DNA of 12,140 nt from an uncultured Bacteroidota bacterium (GCA_946479055.1 CAMLEX010000064.1:1-12140), one strand, 5' to 3'; shown: positions 1 to 6,450, counted from the first letter of the stretch. Notes: a model not told the origin generated them from the letters alone. Made by a program: numbers and translations.

Positions 1-411
1 AGTAGTAGTATTAATAGTTGCATTATACTTGACCAACCCTATAGTTCTTGGCCTTGCGGCGCTGGCTGAACCTCCAATGGTGGCTGTTCCCACGGGTGCA
101 TTATAACCGGTAAACACAAGGTACTGGCCATCTGTAGATAAGTTCAGAAGCCCCTCGGCGGTTCCGAGACCTGCAGCAGTTAAGATTTGGTTCGCACCGG
201 TAACTGCTAAGGGCATGGCAATCGATTGTACCAGTACGCCAGCAGGGGTATATTCATCTAAAAAAACAGCTGTTGCAGCACTGGTTAATGTTGCCGCCCC
301 GGTACCCACACGGTAAACAACAATATTACCCGAAGTAAAAGGAACCTGTGTTGCTCCTTTAAAAATCACGGCTAAAAACATCAGAATTAAGTAAAATTTT
401 ATGGTTTTCAT
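1..411 (-). CDS. Secreted Bacteroidota protein, C-terminus outside the window (partial)
   Basis: An open frame of 137 codons starts at the ATG at 411-409 and stays open to the window edge, so the C-terminus is missing. The N-terminus (MKTIKFYLILMFLAVIFKGA) is a clear Sec signal peptide, probably cleaved near residues 20-22. The mature part is rich in Thr, Ala, Gly and Val, with short beta-strand-like pieces such as SGNIVVYRVGTG, FLDEYTPAG and TDGQYLVFTGYN. This resembles the start of large extracellular Bacteroidota proteins that often end in a type IX secretion sorting domain. That end is not visible, so T9SS export is only an inference. A strong hairpin separates the gene from the next one upstream, so it is probably transcribed on its own. 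The enzymatic or binding role is unknown. Confidence 0.8.
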   Translation of the reverse strand, partial: MKTIKFYLILMFLAVIFKGATQVPFTSGNIVVYRVGTGAATLTSAATAVFLDEYTPAGVLVQSIAMPLAVTGANQILTAAGLGTAEGLLNLSTDGQYLVFTGYNAPVGTATIGGSASAARPRTIGLVKYNATINTTT

Positions 412-436
412 AGTATAAGATTTTATGGATCAAAAG

Positions 437-481
437 AACGTAAGGGGGTTATTTAGTGCCAGCAAAATAGCCCCTTACGTT
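437..481 (-). terminator. Long hairpin between two minus-strand genes, probable terminator
   Basis: Bases 437-447 (AACGTAAGGGG) pair perfectly with 471-481 (CCCCTTACGTT). After a small internal loop, 450-454 pair with 465-469. GATCA at 428-432 and TGATC at 485-489 extend the symmetry outwards. It lies 20 bp past the stop of the 888-502 gene and before the 411-1 gene, and minus-strand readthrough meets a T-containing stretch (TTCTTTT). An intrinsic terminator, possibly bidirectional, is the simplest reading. An operator for the downstream gene is the alternative. Confidence 0.6.
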
Positions 482-501
482 TGCTGATCTTTTTACACGC
501 T

Positions 502-888
502 TTATGGTGCTTTTAACTCGGCTGCTTCATTAAAGTCTTCCTGGTAGTTGTCTTCGTGAATAAGTAAGGCATAGGCAACAACATTATTGATAGCAAACCA
601 ATCATCATCAACCTTTGGTTTACCGGGATATGCTTCCGCCGGTCCATAAATATCGCCTGCATCCACACAAACTGCACACAGCTCTCCTCCTTGCGATGGG
701 CAGGAAGGCTGCGAGCCCGCTACTACATAATTGTTTGGATTATATTCACCTCCCTCAGAACCGGTATAATTATACCATACGCAAGTGAATGAAGTCCGGT
801 TTTTTTCTTCTGTACTTCGGAAAGCGAATGATGCGCAAATGGCAAGCAGCAGTACGATAGCTGAGACGCCAATTTTAAAACGTTTCAT
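502..888 (-). CDS. Small exported Cys-containing protein, DUF6520-like
   Basis: This is a 128-aa protein with a textbook signal peptide: basic MKRFK, a hydrophobic core at residues 7-22, and a break around AFRS at 22-25. The mature chain has four cysteines, C36, C63, C71 and C74, the last two forming a CAVC (CxxC) motif. The rest is short, polar and acidic, ending in a soluble tail. Length, signal peptide, Cys spacing and Gly/Asn/Tyr-rich middle resemble the DUF6520 family of small Bacteroidota exported proteins, whose function is unknown. I recognised this by eye, so it is tentative. The next gene upstream on the same strand is a MauE-like membrane protein with its own CxC, which suggests the cysteines are oxidised or reduced through it. 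A 143-bp gap with a terminator-like hairpin separates the two, so they may be differentially expressed rather than simply cotranscribed. Confidence 0.75.
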   Translation of the reverse strand: MKRFKIGVSAIVLLLAICASFAFRSTEEKNRTSFTCVWYNYTGSEGGEYNPNNYVVAGSQPSCPSQGGELCAVCVDAGDIYGPAEAYPGKPKVDDDWFAINNVVAYALLIHEDNYQEDFNEAAELKAP

Positions 889-923
889 AAATGTTTAAAA
901 TTTAATTGTTAAAAACCAATAGG

Positions 924-948
924 CCCGCATTTTTATACAGGGTGCGGG
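924..948 (-). terminator. Short GC-rich hairpin between the MauE-like and DUF6520-like genes
   Basis: CCCGCA (924-929) pairs with TGCGGG (943-948) around a 13-nt loop. On the minus strand the hairpin is followed by CCTATTGGTTTTTAAC, which contains a T run. It sits in the 143-bp gap downstream of the MauE-like stop. It could be a weak terminator or attenuator that sets different levels for the two genes. A six-base stem with a large loop is modest evidence. Confidence 0.35.
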
Positions 949-1031
949 TATTCCCCTGTTTGTTGCAACAAAGCGTTTATACATTCCCGACAGTAACAGC
1001 AATAATTTGTTGATGATAGGAGCTTGTAGCA

Positions 1032-1562
1032 TTATAGTTTTGGTTTGTGTGTTAAGTATATCGCTCTTATCGTTATCAGCGTAAAAAAGATATTCAATAG
1101 CAGGTGTTGTGTCCACGACAACAGTGAAATGACTCCCCCGCATACACAGGGAAGATTATTGGCATACGCTCCCAGAACATAAATGACATATGCAGTAAAC
1201 AAAGCCAGCAACAACAGGGAGAGATAGTAACCAATTTTTTTGGTTTTGGTAAAAACTAATAATAAACAAACAACTATTTCGCTTATGGGTATAATGTAGG
1301 CGAGTTCATTTACATAGGGGCGCAACACGGGAGATTTAAACATCGCTGTCCCGAAAGATGTTGTATCAATCAATTTAAACTTCTCCCAGGTAAAGGGTAT
1401 ACTATAGGAAAAGAGATTTAATTTACTGATAGCGGTGTACCCAAATAAGAAAATAAGCAGGTGATTAATTTTTATGTATTGGGTTGTCCGTGTATAAATA
1501 GCAGCAAAAAGACCTGATGCATATATTTTAGCAGTTACTTTCGGCCGGATTAGGTTTTTCAT
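1032..1562 (-). CDS. MauE/DoxX-like redox-associated membrane protein
   Basis: This 176-aa integral membrane protein has about four predicted helices (roughly residues 32-50, 85-104, 109-130 and 150-169). The diagnostic part is LPCVCGGVISLLSWTQHLLL at 137-156: a CxC pair (C139, C141) at the membrane edge followed by the Ser-Trp-Thr-Gln-His entry into the last helix. Bacteroidota proteins annotated as MauE/DoxX-family redox-associated membrane proteins have this pattern. MauE of methylotrophs is needed for disulfide formation in methylamine dehydrogenase, and relatives are thought to pass thiol electrons across the inner membrane, much like DsbB/DsbD or VKOR. The N-terminal 30 residues are basic and probably cytoplasmic. 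The start is the ATG at 1562-1560; no Shine-Dalgarno is evident. The neighbour downstream is a small exported CxxC protein, a plausible substrate or thiol partner. The catalytic role is inferred from the family. Confidence 0.8.
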   Translation of the reverse strand: MKNLIRPKVTAKIYASGLFAAIYTRTTQYIKINHLLIFLFGYTAISKLNLFSYSIPFTWEKFKLIDTTSFGTAMFKSPVLRPYVNELAYIIPISEIVVCLLLVFTKTKKIGYYLSLLLLALFTAYVIYVLGAYANNLPCVCGGVISLLSWTQHLLLNIFFTLITIRAIYLTHKPKL

Positions 1563-1818
1563 AAAACAAGGTTAGAATGAATGTAATACGTTAATCGTTA
1601 TTTGTTTTGCACAAGGCGGTTTCTGAAATGAGATCAACATAGATTTTGGATTAAATTCTTTTCAAAAAGCCATGTTTAATGAAATCATCACATTCCTTCA
1701 CATGCACGATATAGCAAACGCTTTTAACAGCAGCCTTCTTATAAAGAACAAAAACAAAAATATAGTATCATAATAGCTTTTAAAATAGAGCATTAACTCA
1801 ATCCGTTGTACTAATTAT

Positions 1819-1855
1819 CGCTTATTCTTGTAGTTGGCATTCTACATAATAAGCG
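1819..1855. repeat. Unexplained 13-bp two-part hairpin
   Basis: CGCTTATT (1819-1826) pairs with AATAAGCG (1848-1855). TGTAG (1829-1833) pairs with CTACA (1842-1846), leaving an 8-nt loop (TTGGCATT) and a small 2x1 internal loop. Neither strand has a clear T run after it, so it is not an obvious terminator. It could be an RNA structure, an operator, or a relic of a small repeat element. Confidence 0.5.
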
Positions 1856-2072
1856 GGATGTATGTGGGGAAACTAAGTGGAAACTAATAAGACATCCGTC
1901 ACAGATAAATTGTCCATTGATACTTTATCGAATTGGATTTTGTTGCTGCAACGTTGCTATGTAAGATTAGTATTCTAACTGGCTTGCTTAATTCTTACAC
2001 AAAAGAGTTCAACTTTATGCGGCTCAGCCACAAGATTTAAACAGGCCGCATTGTAAATATCAAAAGAAAATA

Positions 2073-2105
2073 TTTCATAAGTAAGCGAACATTCACTTAT
2101 ATTTG
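2073..2105 (+). promoter_or_regulatory. tetR operon promoter with the predicted TetR operator in its spacer
   Basis: TATATTTG at 2098-2105 matches the Bacteroidota -7 box TAnnTTTG exactly. TTTC at 2073-2076 is a one-mismatch -33 box (TTTG) with a 21-bp spacer. The spacer is nearly all taken up by a 24-bp imperfect palindrome at 2077-2100: the outer arms ATAAGT/ACTTAT are perfect, with further symmetric bases towards the centre, around a GAACATTC-type core. This is a typical size and placement for a TetR-family operator. A dimer bound here would block the promoter, so the operon is predicted to be repressed by its own first gene. The ATG is only about 20 bp downstream of the -7 box, giving a short leader. 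Confidence 0.6.
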
Positions 2106-2126
2106 TTTTCAAATTTTAATTAAGGA

Positions 2127-2717
2127 ATGCGGACAAGAAACGCTAATAAAGAACAATTAGTAAAACAACAGGCAATTGAAATGCTGGTAGCAGAAGGCTT
2201 CCAGGGTTTTAGCATGAACCGGCTGGCAAAGGTCTGTGGTATATCAGTCGCTACACTTTATATCTATTACCAGGACAAGGATGACCTTATTAAAAAAATA
2301 GGAGTGGAGATAGGTAAAAATTTCTTTTGCGAAATGCTTAAAGACTTTTCTCCTGCCATGTCTTTTAAGGAGGGATTACAAAAACAATGGGAAAACAGGG
2401 CAAGGTTTGCTTTGAAGTATCCCAGCGAGGTTGCCTGTTTTGAAATTATCCGGCATTCCACTCACGGAGATTATATATTAAAGGAAAGCCTGAAAGACTT
2501 CAAGTCTGTAATGGGTGACTTTTTTCATAATGCGGTCAGGAAAAAAGAATTAGTCCCGGTTTCATTGGAAGTTTTCTGGAGTGTTGCTTACGGGCCGCTG
2601 TACACTCTTTTACGTTTTCACAGCGAAGGAAAAAGTATTGGCGGCAGGCCATTTAAATTTTCTAAAAAAATGATGGATGAAGCCTTTCAGCTGGTAATTA
2701 AATCATTGATACCATAG
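2127..2717 (+). CDS. TetR/AcrR-family transcriptional repressor
   Basis: This 196-aa protein has normal TetR length. The N-terminal DNA-binding domain is clear: an amphipathic first helix (KEQLVKQQAIEMLVAEGF, residues 8-25), then the helix-turn-helix with FSMNRLAKVCGISVATLYIY at 28-47 and the usual Tyr/Lys/Asp continuation (YYQDKDDLI). The C-terminal part (about 60-196) is helical and divergent, as expected for the ligand-binding and dimerisation domain, so the inducer cannot be read. AAGGA sits immediately before the ATG, closer than usual, but the family-typical N-terminus supports this start. It is first in a three-gene operon with an HMA-like protein (25 bp downstream) and an MFS exporter. 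It should repress that operon through the palindrome in its promoter and release it when a transported compound binds. Confidence 0.93.
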   Translation: MRTRNANKEQLVKQQAIEMLVAEGFQGFSMNRLAKVCGISVATLYIYYQDKDDLIKKIGVEIGKNFFCEMLKDFSPAMSFKEGLQKQWENRARFALKYPSEVACFEIIRHSTHGDYILKESLKDFKSVMGDFFHNAVRKKELVPVSLEVFWSVAYGPLYTLLRFHSEGKSIGGRPFKFSKKMMDEAFQLVIKSLIP

Positions 2718-2742
2718 CGTTCATTTTTTATAACTGATTTTT

Positions 2743-2970
2743 ATGAATCCGGATTTCAACAACATACTGATATTTAAAACAAACATCCAAACGGAGTGTG
2801 ATAAGCAACGCATACAAACTACATTAGATGCATACGATAGCATAGAGCAATGGAATATTGACCTGCATGATGTGGATTGTGTATTGAGGATCGTATCTGA
2901 TTCATTAACTCCTGAACAAATTATTTCTGTAATTCAACATAACGGCTTTGAATGCGCCGAATTGGAATAA
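2743..2970 (+). CDS. 75-aa HMA-like (ferredoxin-fold) protein lacking CxxC
   Basis: The small acidic protein has a beta-alpha-beta-beta-alpha-beta pattern: ILIFKTNI (8-15), helix 17-32, WNIDLHDVDCVLRIVS (37-52), helix 56-66 (TPEQIISVIQH), and a last short strand. This matches the heavy-metal-associated (HMA, Atx1/CopZ-like) fold. In true HMA domains the first loop carries a CxxC metal site. Here that position reads TNIQTECD with a single cysteine (C19); the others are C46 and C71. Classical copper-chaperone chemistry is therefore unlikely. The protein may bind the MFS substrate, a different metal or a partner protein, or serve as a regulatory module; this is speculation. It lies 25 bp after tetR and 10 bp before the MFS start, so it is very probably cotranscribed. 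The fold call is by pattern only. Confidence 0.75.
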   Translation: MNPDFNNILIFKTNIQTECDKQRIQTTLDAYDSIEQWNIDLHDVDCVLRIVSDSLTPEQIISVIQHNGFECAELE

Positions 2971-2980
2971 AGCAACACGT

Positions 2981-4273
2981 ATGAAACAGCAAAAACAATC
3001 AACAATACCTTTGTCATCCTATCAAAAATTCGCCATTTTTATATTGGCTATTACACAGTTTACAGTCATACTCGATTTTATGGTGATGTCGCCATTAGGT
3101 GATATACTGATGAAATCGTTAAGCATCAAACCTGCTCATTTTGGTTTTGCTGTATCGGCTTATGCCTTCAGTGCAGGTATTTCAGGGTTTCTTACAGCAG
3201 GTTTTGCTGACAAGTTCGACCGGAAGAAATTGTTGCTGTTCTTTTACATTGGCTTTATTGCAGGCACTATCTTATGTGGTATTGCCAATTCGTATCCGTT
3301 GCTTGTAGGCGCCAGGATTATTACAGGATTGTTTGGCGGCGTCATTGGTTCCATATCTATGGCTATTATCGCCGATTTGTTTACGATGCAGCAACGTGGC
3401 CGGGTAATGGGTTTTGTGCAAATGGGTTTTGGCGCCAGCCAGGTATTGGGCATACCGATTGGTTTATATCTTGCCAATGCATGGGGTTGGCACGCACCTT
3501 TTTTATGGGTGGCTGCCATGGCGGTTATCATAGCCGTTTTTATTGCCGTTAAATTACAGCCTATTACCAAACATCTTGCTGTGCAACAGGATAAATCTGC
3601 GTTTACGCATTTGATTCATACTATTGCTAAAAAGGATTATCGGATGGGCTTTGCTGCTACTGCATTGCTATCAATAGGTGGTTTTATGATGATGCCCTTC
3701 GGCAGCGCTTTCGCCATTAATAATTTGAATATTACACAACATCAATTGCCCGTCATATTTATGGTGGCGGGGCTAAGTACATTGGTGATAATGCCATTGA
3801 TAGGAAAGCTGAGTGATAAAATAGATAAGTTTAAAATATTTGCCCTTGCTTCTGCATGGATGATTGTAATGGTGATCGTTTATACCAATCTTGCTGCTAC
3901 ACCGCTTTGGCTGGTTGTTGTTTTTAATGTGCTGATGATGGCCGGCATTATGAGCCGGATGATACCTTCTACAGCTTTGGTAACTGCTATCCCTGTAATG
4001 CAGGACCGTGGCGCCTTTATGAGCATCAATTCATCATTGCAACAAATAGCCGGCGGCATAGCAGCCGCTTTTGCGGGAATGATTGTAGTACAAAAAGATA
4101 ATTTCAGCCCATTGGAACATTACAATACATTAGGATATATCATTGTTGGTATTACCATTGTGGGTGTGTACCTGGTATATCGGGTTAGCACACTTATAAA
4201 GAAGAAGGCAGGGGATCAATTGCATCAAAAAGCGGCGGCTGTGTATAATAAGGAGACAGTAATAGAAGTATAG
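2981..4273 (+). CDS. MFS transporter, DHA1-like drug/metabolite efflux
   Basis: From the ATG at 2981 this is 430 aa, a normal length for a 12-helix major facilitator. The first helix carries an acidic residue (ILDFMVMSPLGD, D32), a feature of proton-coupled antiporters. The loop between helices 2 and 3 has MFS motif A (GFLTAGFADKFDRKKL, residues 69-84), and the half-repeat shows a second copy (GKLSDKIDK) before helix 9. A longer frame from a TTG at 2948 would overlap the previous gene. I prefer the ATG 10 bp after that gene's stop because the extra 11 residues are polar and add nothing to the family. With tetR in front, the gene most likely exports a toxic compound or metabolite sensed by the regulator. 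The substrate cannot be deduced. The C-terminal tail is basic and cytoplasmic. Confidence 0.92.
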   Translation: MKQQKQSTIPLSSYQKFAIFILAITQFTVILDFMVMSPLGDILMKSLSIKPAHFGFAVSAYAFSAGISGFLTAGFADKFDRKKLLLFFYIGFIAGTILCGIANSYPLLVGARIITGLFGGVIGSISMAIIADLFTMQQRGRVMGFVQMGFGASQVLGIPIGLYLANAWGWHAPFLWVAAMAVIIAVFIAVKLQPITKHLAVQQDKSAFTHLIHTIAKKDYRMGFAATALLSIGGFMMMPFGSAFAINNLNITQHQLPVIFMVAGLSTLVIMPLIGKLSDKIDKFKIFALASAWMIVMVIVYTNLAATPLWLVVVFNVLMMAGIMSRMIPSTALVTAIPVMQDRGAFMSINSSLQQIAGGIAAAFAGMIVVQKDNFSPLEHYNTLGYIIVGITIVGVYLVYRVSTLIKKKAGDQLHQKAAAVYNKETVIEV

Positions 4274-4383
4274 GATTAGCCAAACAGAAAAAATAATGAT
4301 TATGGTTTATTTTTGAACCCTATCTTAAATTTTTTGAGTAATCACTTTACTTCTACTTAAACAGGTCTCAGTCCCGTACCTTA

Positions 4384-4812
4384 TTAGTTTTGATTGTAAT
4401 CGTAGTTTATCATCCATTGAATGCCAAACTTATCCGTAAACATTCCAAAATAGGCGCCCCAAAATGCTTTTTCAATAGGTATTGTCACCCGGCCACCTGC
4501 ACTAAGTGCTTTAAAAAGTTTGTCAGCTTCCTTTTCACTGTTAGCATTAACAGACATATAAAAATTATTGCCAACAGTCAACGGATGACCCATTGACTCG
4601 AGTGCATCAGTCGCCATCAGGATTGTTCCTTTACCGATAGGTAATGCGATATGCATGATTTTATCACGGTCAGCTTCAGGTATTTTGTCAGCTTCCGGTG
4701 TATCTTTAAAACGTTGTACGGTAATAAATTCTCCCCCGAACACTGATTTGTAAAAATTAAAAGCCTCTTCCGTGTTGCCATTAAAGTTTAAATATGGATT
4801 TACTGTAGCCAT
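4384..4812 (-). CDS. VOC-superfamily protein, PhnB/glyoxalase-like
   Basis: This 142-aa protein is a single-domain VOC protein of the PhnB-like branch (often auto-annotated as a 3-demethylubiquinone methyltransferase-type or glyoxalase protein). Evidence is the opening NPYLNFNGNTEEAFNFYKSV (5-24) with FGGEF after it, the central KIMHIALPIGKGTILMATDA (51-70) containing H54, and the C-terminal AFWGAYFGMFTDKFGIQWMI (116-135), all family hallmarks. VOC proteins fold from paired beta-alpha-beta-beta-beta units and often bind a metal, but this branch has no proven general reaction. Two stop codons lie in tandem (4386-4384 and 4383-4381). The gene converges on the MFS gene with a 110-bp gap. Its promoter shares a striking two-half-site module with the yceI-like gene, so both are probably controlled by the same unseen activator. 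Confidence 0.9.
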   Translation of the reverse strand: MATVNPYLNFNGNTEEAFNFYKSVFGGEFITVQRFKDTPEADKIPEADRDKIMHIALPIGKGTILMATDALESMGHPLTVGNNFYMSVNANSEKEADKLFKALSAGGRVTIPIEKAFWGAYFGMFTDKFGIQWMINYDYNQN

Positions 4813-4863
4813 CTCTGAAAATTTTAATTGTTATTCAATTCGTATTTGTTGGATAAGGCAGTA

Positions 4864-4932
4864 CAAATTTATTTTCAGAAAATAATTTTTAACGGGTGCA
4901 GATACGGCAATTTAAGCGGCTGAATGCGACAA
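4864..4932 (-). promoter_or_regulatory. Promoter plus tandem activator site, copy 1 (VOC gene)
   Basis: Read on the minus strand: TTGTCG (4932-4927), then 22 bp after its start TTGCCGTATCTGCACCC (4910-4894), then 22 bp, then TAAATTTG (4871-4864), a match to the -7 consensus TAnnTTTG. The start codon is about 52 bp further on. No good -33 box exists; the proximal half-site lies just upstream of where that box would be. The same layout aligns without gaps in front of the yceI-like gene (6569-6501). Two direct half-sites about two helical turns apart next to a weak -33 region is what an AraC-family activator uses. The regulator is not in the window. Confidence 0.6.
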
Positions 4933-4971
4933 TAATTTAGTGTTCTATATTTTGCTGAGGTATATCCCATC

Positions 4972-5080
4972 GAGACACAAAGGCCACAAAGTATTTTTCT
5001 TTGAAGATGTTTGTATTTGTAGAAATTGAACACAGATGACGCTGTATATTTCTGCTGCTATCCGCTGATTTAATAAGCCT
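4972..5080. repeat. Possible relic of a dispersed intergenic repeat
   Basis: This non-coding stretch reads GAGACACAAAGGCCACAAAG (4972-4991), then GAACACAGATGACGCTG (5028-5044), then CGCTGATTTAATAAG. It looks like a decayed form of the CACAAAG/ACACAGATGACGCTGATTT-type intergenic sequence scattered through many bacterial genomes. A short stem (CAAAG 4987-4991 / CTTTG 4999-5003) lies inside. Recognition is from memory only and no second copy exists in the window. Confidence 0.3.
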
Positions 5081-5099
5081 GAGATGCTGTACTCTTCTA

Positions 5100-5717
5100 T
5101 TACCGTATCACCCGAAACTTAAGGTGAGTAGCAGCCGGCGATTCTATTACTTCAATTCTTTCCAATTCGACATGCTTACTATTACTACTGTGGTCAAACA
5201 AGGGAACGCCTTCACCAAGAAGTACGGGAATAAGATGAATATGGATCTCGTCAAGAAGACCTGACTTTATATATTGCCATCCTGTTGCGGCACCACCCAT
5301 TATCCATATATTTTTATGACCCGCAACAGCTCTTGCTTCTGTAACGACTGTTTCAATACTACTACTAATAAAAGTAAAACCTACGGGTATCCTTTCCGGT
5401 ACATTTTCAGACTGAACGAATGCGGGTATTGTAAAAGGCGAAACTCCACTCCATGCATCTTTTATAGCCAAATGGTAGGTTCGTCCGCCAACTATAACCG
5501 CACCTGAATTTTCAATGATCTCATCAAGCACCTTTTTGTCAATTGCTGTCTTACCACCGAATATCCAGTCATGAAGCCGCATACCGTTATCGCCCATCGG
5601 TTGATCGACGCTTATGTTTTTGCCGGCAATAAAACCATCAAGAGACATTGAGATATCAAAAATTAATTTCCCTTGTCCTGGTTTATTATCCTTGCCGCCT
5701 GCTTGTTTTGTTTCCAT
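5100..5717 (-). CDS. Dihydrofolate-reductase-family protein (RibD C-terminal domain)
   Basis: This 205-aa protein is a RibD-C/DHFR-like reductase. Visible landmarks are the first strand and loop IFDISMSLDGFIAG (19-32), VIVGGRTYH (74-82), and the nucleotide-binding stretch IWIMGGAATGWQYIKSGLLD (137-156), followed by EIHIHLIPVLLGEGVPLF (157-174), the most conserved part of the family. Such proteins reduce pyrimidine or pterin-like compounds with NAD(P)H; the actual substrate of this clade is unknown, and it should not be called folA. A hydrophilic extension of about 16 residues precedes the first strand. The start is well supported: AGGAGT (complement of 5730-5725) lies 7 nt before the ATG at 5717, a rare clear Shine-Dalgarno in this window. 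It follows the yceI-like gene after 148 bp and lacks the tandem activator site, so it may have its own promoter or be read through from yceI. Confidence 0.9.
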   Translation of the reverse strand: METKQAGGKDNKPGQGKLIFDISMSLDGFIAGKNISVDQPMGDNGMRLHDWIFGGKTAIDKKVLDEIIENSGAVIVGGRTYHLAIKDAWSGVSPFTIPAFVQSENVPERIPVGFTFISSSIETVVTEARAVAGHKNIWIMGGAATGWQYIKSGLLDEIHIHLIPVLLGEGVPLFDHSSNSKHVELERIEVIESPAATHLKFRVIR

Positions 5718-5754
5718 TTTTGTTACTCCTAAAACCTTAAAGAAATTTTATACG

Positions 5755-5768
5755 ATTGAAATTTCAAT
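5755..5768. promoter_or_regulatory. Perfect 14-bp palindrome upstream of the reductase gene
   Basis: ATTGAAATTTCAAT reads the same on both strands and lies 38 bp before the ATG of the RibD-C gene. It could be an operator or only an AT-rich coincidence. No convincing -7/-33 pair is seen around it. Confidence 0.25.
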
Positions 5769-5865
5769 ACGAGAGAGAAAAAATAGAATATGCTTACCTA
5801 CCGATTATTTGTCTATGAGTTTTACTTCCTGTACAGTTTTACTTTCATGTCAGTCGCAGCCTGGG

Positions 5866-6450
5866 TTACTGATCTTTTTTTTCAAACTGGGCATTGGCAA
5901 CAATCGCCACTTCATCACTGACCATCGCTGAAGGCGCTGATGTTGCTATTCCAAAATCAGTTCGTTTTATTGTTCCGGTTATTTTGAATCCCGCTACGGT
6001 TTTTTTGGTCATAGGGTGTGTTGTGTATTTTGCAATAGCGTCTAACACTATTGGTTTAGTAATACCATGCAATGTCAAATTACCGGTGATCTTGTATTTA
6101 TTTTCGGACTGTTTTTCAAAGCTGCTGCTTTTAAATAGGATTGTTGGATATTTTGCAGCATCAAAGAAATCTGCACTTTTTAAATGTGTATCCCTGTCAT
6201 CATTATCCGTATCTATTGTATTCACATCGGCCGACATATATGCAGTAGCATCTGAGAAGTCCTCTTTTTGACCGGTTATTGTCGCTTCGGTCATTTTAAA
6301 AGTTCCTTCAATTTCGGAAATCATTAAACTTGTGACGGAGAAACGAAGATTTGAATGCGCCGTATCAAGTGTCCAGGTTGAAGGTTTTAGTGTGATGAAT
6401 GATAAAAGCGCAATAGTAAAAGCGAATGGAATAAACGATATTTTTTTCAT
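5866..6450 (-). CDS. Exported YceI-family lipocalin-like protein
   Basis: This 194-aa protein has a signal peptide (MKKISFIPFAFTIALLSFIT, then LKPS), so it is periplasmic or otherwise exported. The rest is a typical single YceI domain of usual length: WTLDTAHSNLRFSVTSLM (26-43), the family's longest conserved block RDTHLKSADFFDAAKYPTIL (86-105), the strand ITGNLTLHGITKP (121-133), and the closing GTIKRTDFGIATSAP (159-173). YceI proteins form an extended lipocalin-like barrel that binds polyprenyl or other long amphipathic lipids; their physiological role is mostly unclear, with reports of base or stress response. The gene has its own promoter with the tandem activator module found also before the VOC gene, and nearly the same leader length. 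Confidence 0.94.
   Translation of the reverse strand: MKKISFIPFAFTIALLSFITLKPSTWTLDTAHSNLRFSVTSLMISEIEGTFKMTEATITGQKEDFSDATAYMSADVNTIDTDNDDRDTHLKSADFFDAAKYPTILFKSSSFEKQSENKYKITGNLTLHGITKPIVLDAIAKYTTHPMTKKTVAGFKITGTIKRTDFGIATSAPSAMVSDEVAIVANAQFEKKDQ

Larger units (their letters stand above)
1563..2126. other. 564-bp non-coding gap between divergent genes
   Basis: I see no convincing gene here on either strand. It is AT-rich and separates the minus-strand MauE-like gene from the plus-strand tetR-like gene, so it should hold promoters for both. On the minus side, TATTTTTG (complement of 1755-1762) fits the TAnnTTTG -7 consensus, but it would leave a leader of nearly 190 nt and lacks a clear -33 box. 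It also holds a 37-nt hairpin at 1819-1855, an overlapping palindrome at 1942-1957, and a 7-bp inverted repeat (ATGCGGC 2017-2023 / GCCGCAT 2045-2051). Confidence 0.6.

Noticed and set aside
1..10. AGTAGTAGTA at the left edge as a microsatellite
   Set aside because: It encodes Thr-Thr-Thr in the partial secreted protein and is too short to call a repeat.
895..1143. Minus-strand 82-codon frame overlapping the MauE-like gene
   Set aside because: It overlaps the real gene in another frame, crosses the hairpin at 924-948, and shows no domain, signal or family-like sequence.
2948..2980. TTG start extending the MFS protein by 11 residues
   Set aside because: It would overlap the preceding gene; the ATG at 2981 just after that gene's stop gives a family-typical N-terminus.
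3274..3552. Plus-strand 92-codon frame within the MFS gene
   Set aside because: It is an out-of-frame shadow of a well-supported transporter, with Cys/Arg/Trp-rich nonsense composition.
4274..4383. Terminator between the convergent MFS and VOC genes
   Set aside because: Only weak AT-rich symmetries are present; no stem with a T tail could be defined.
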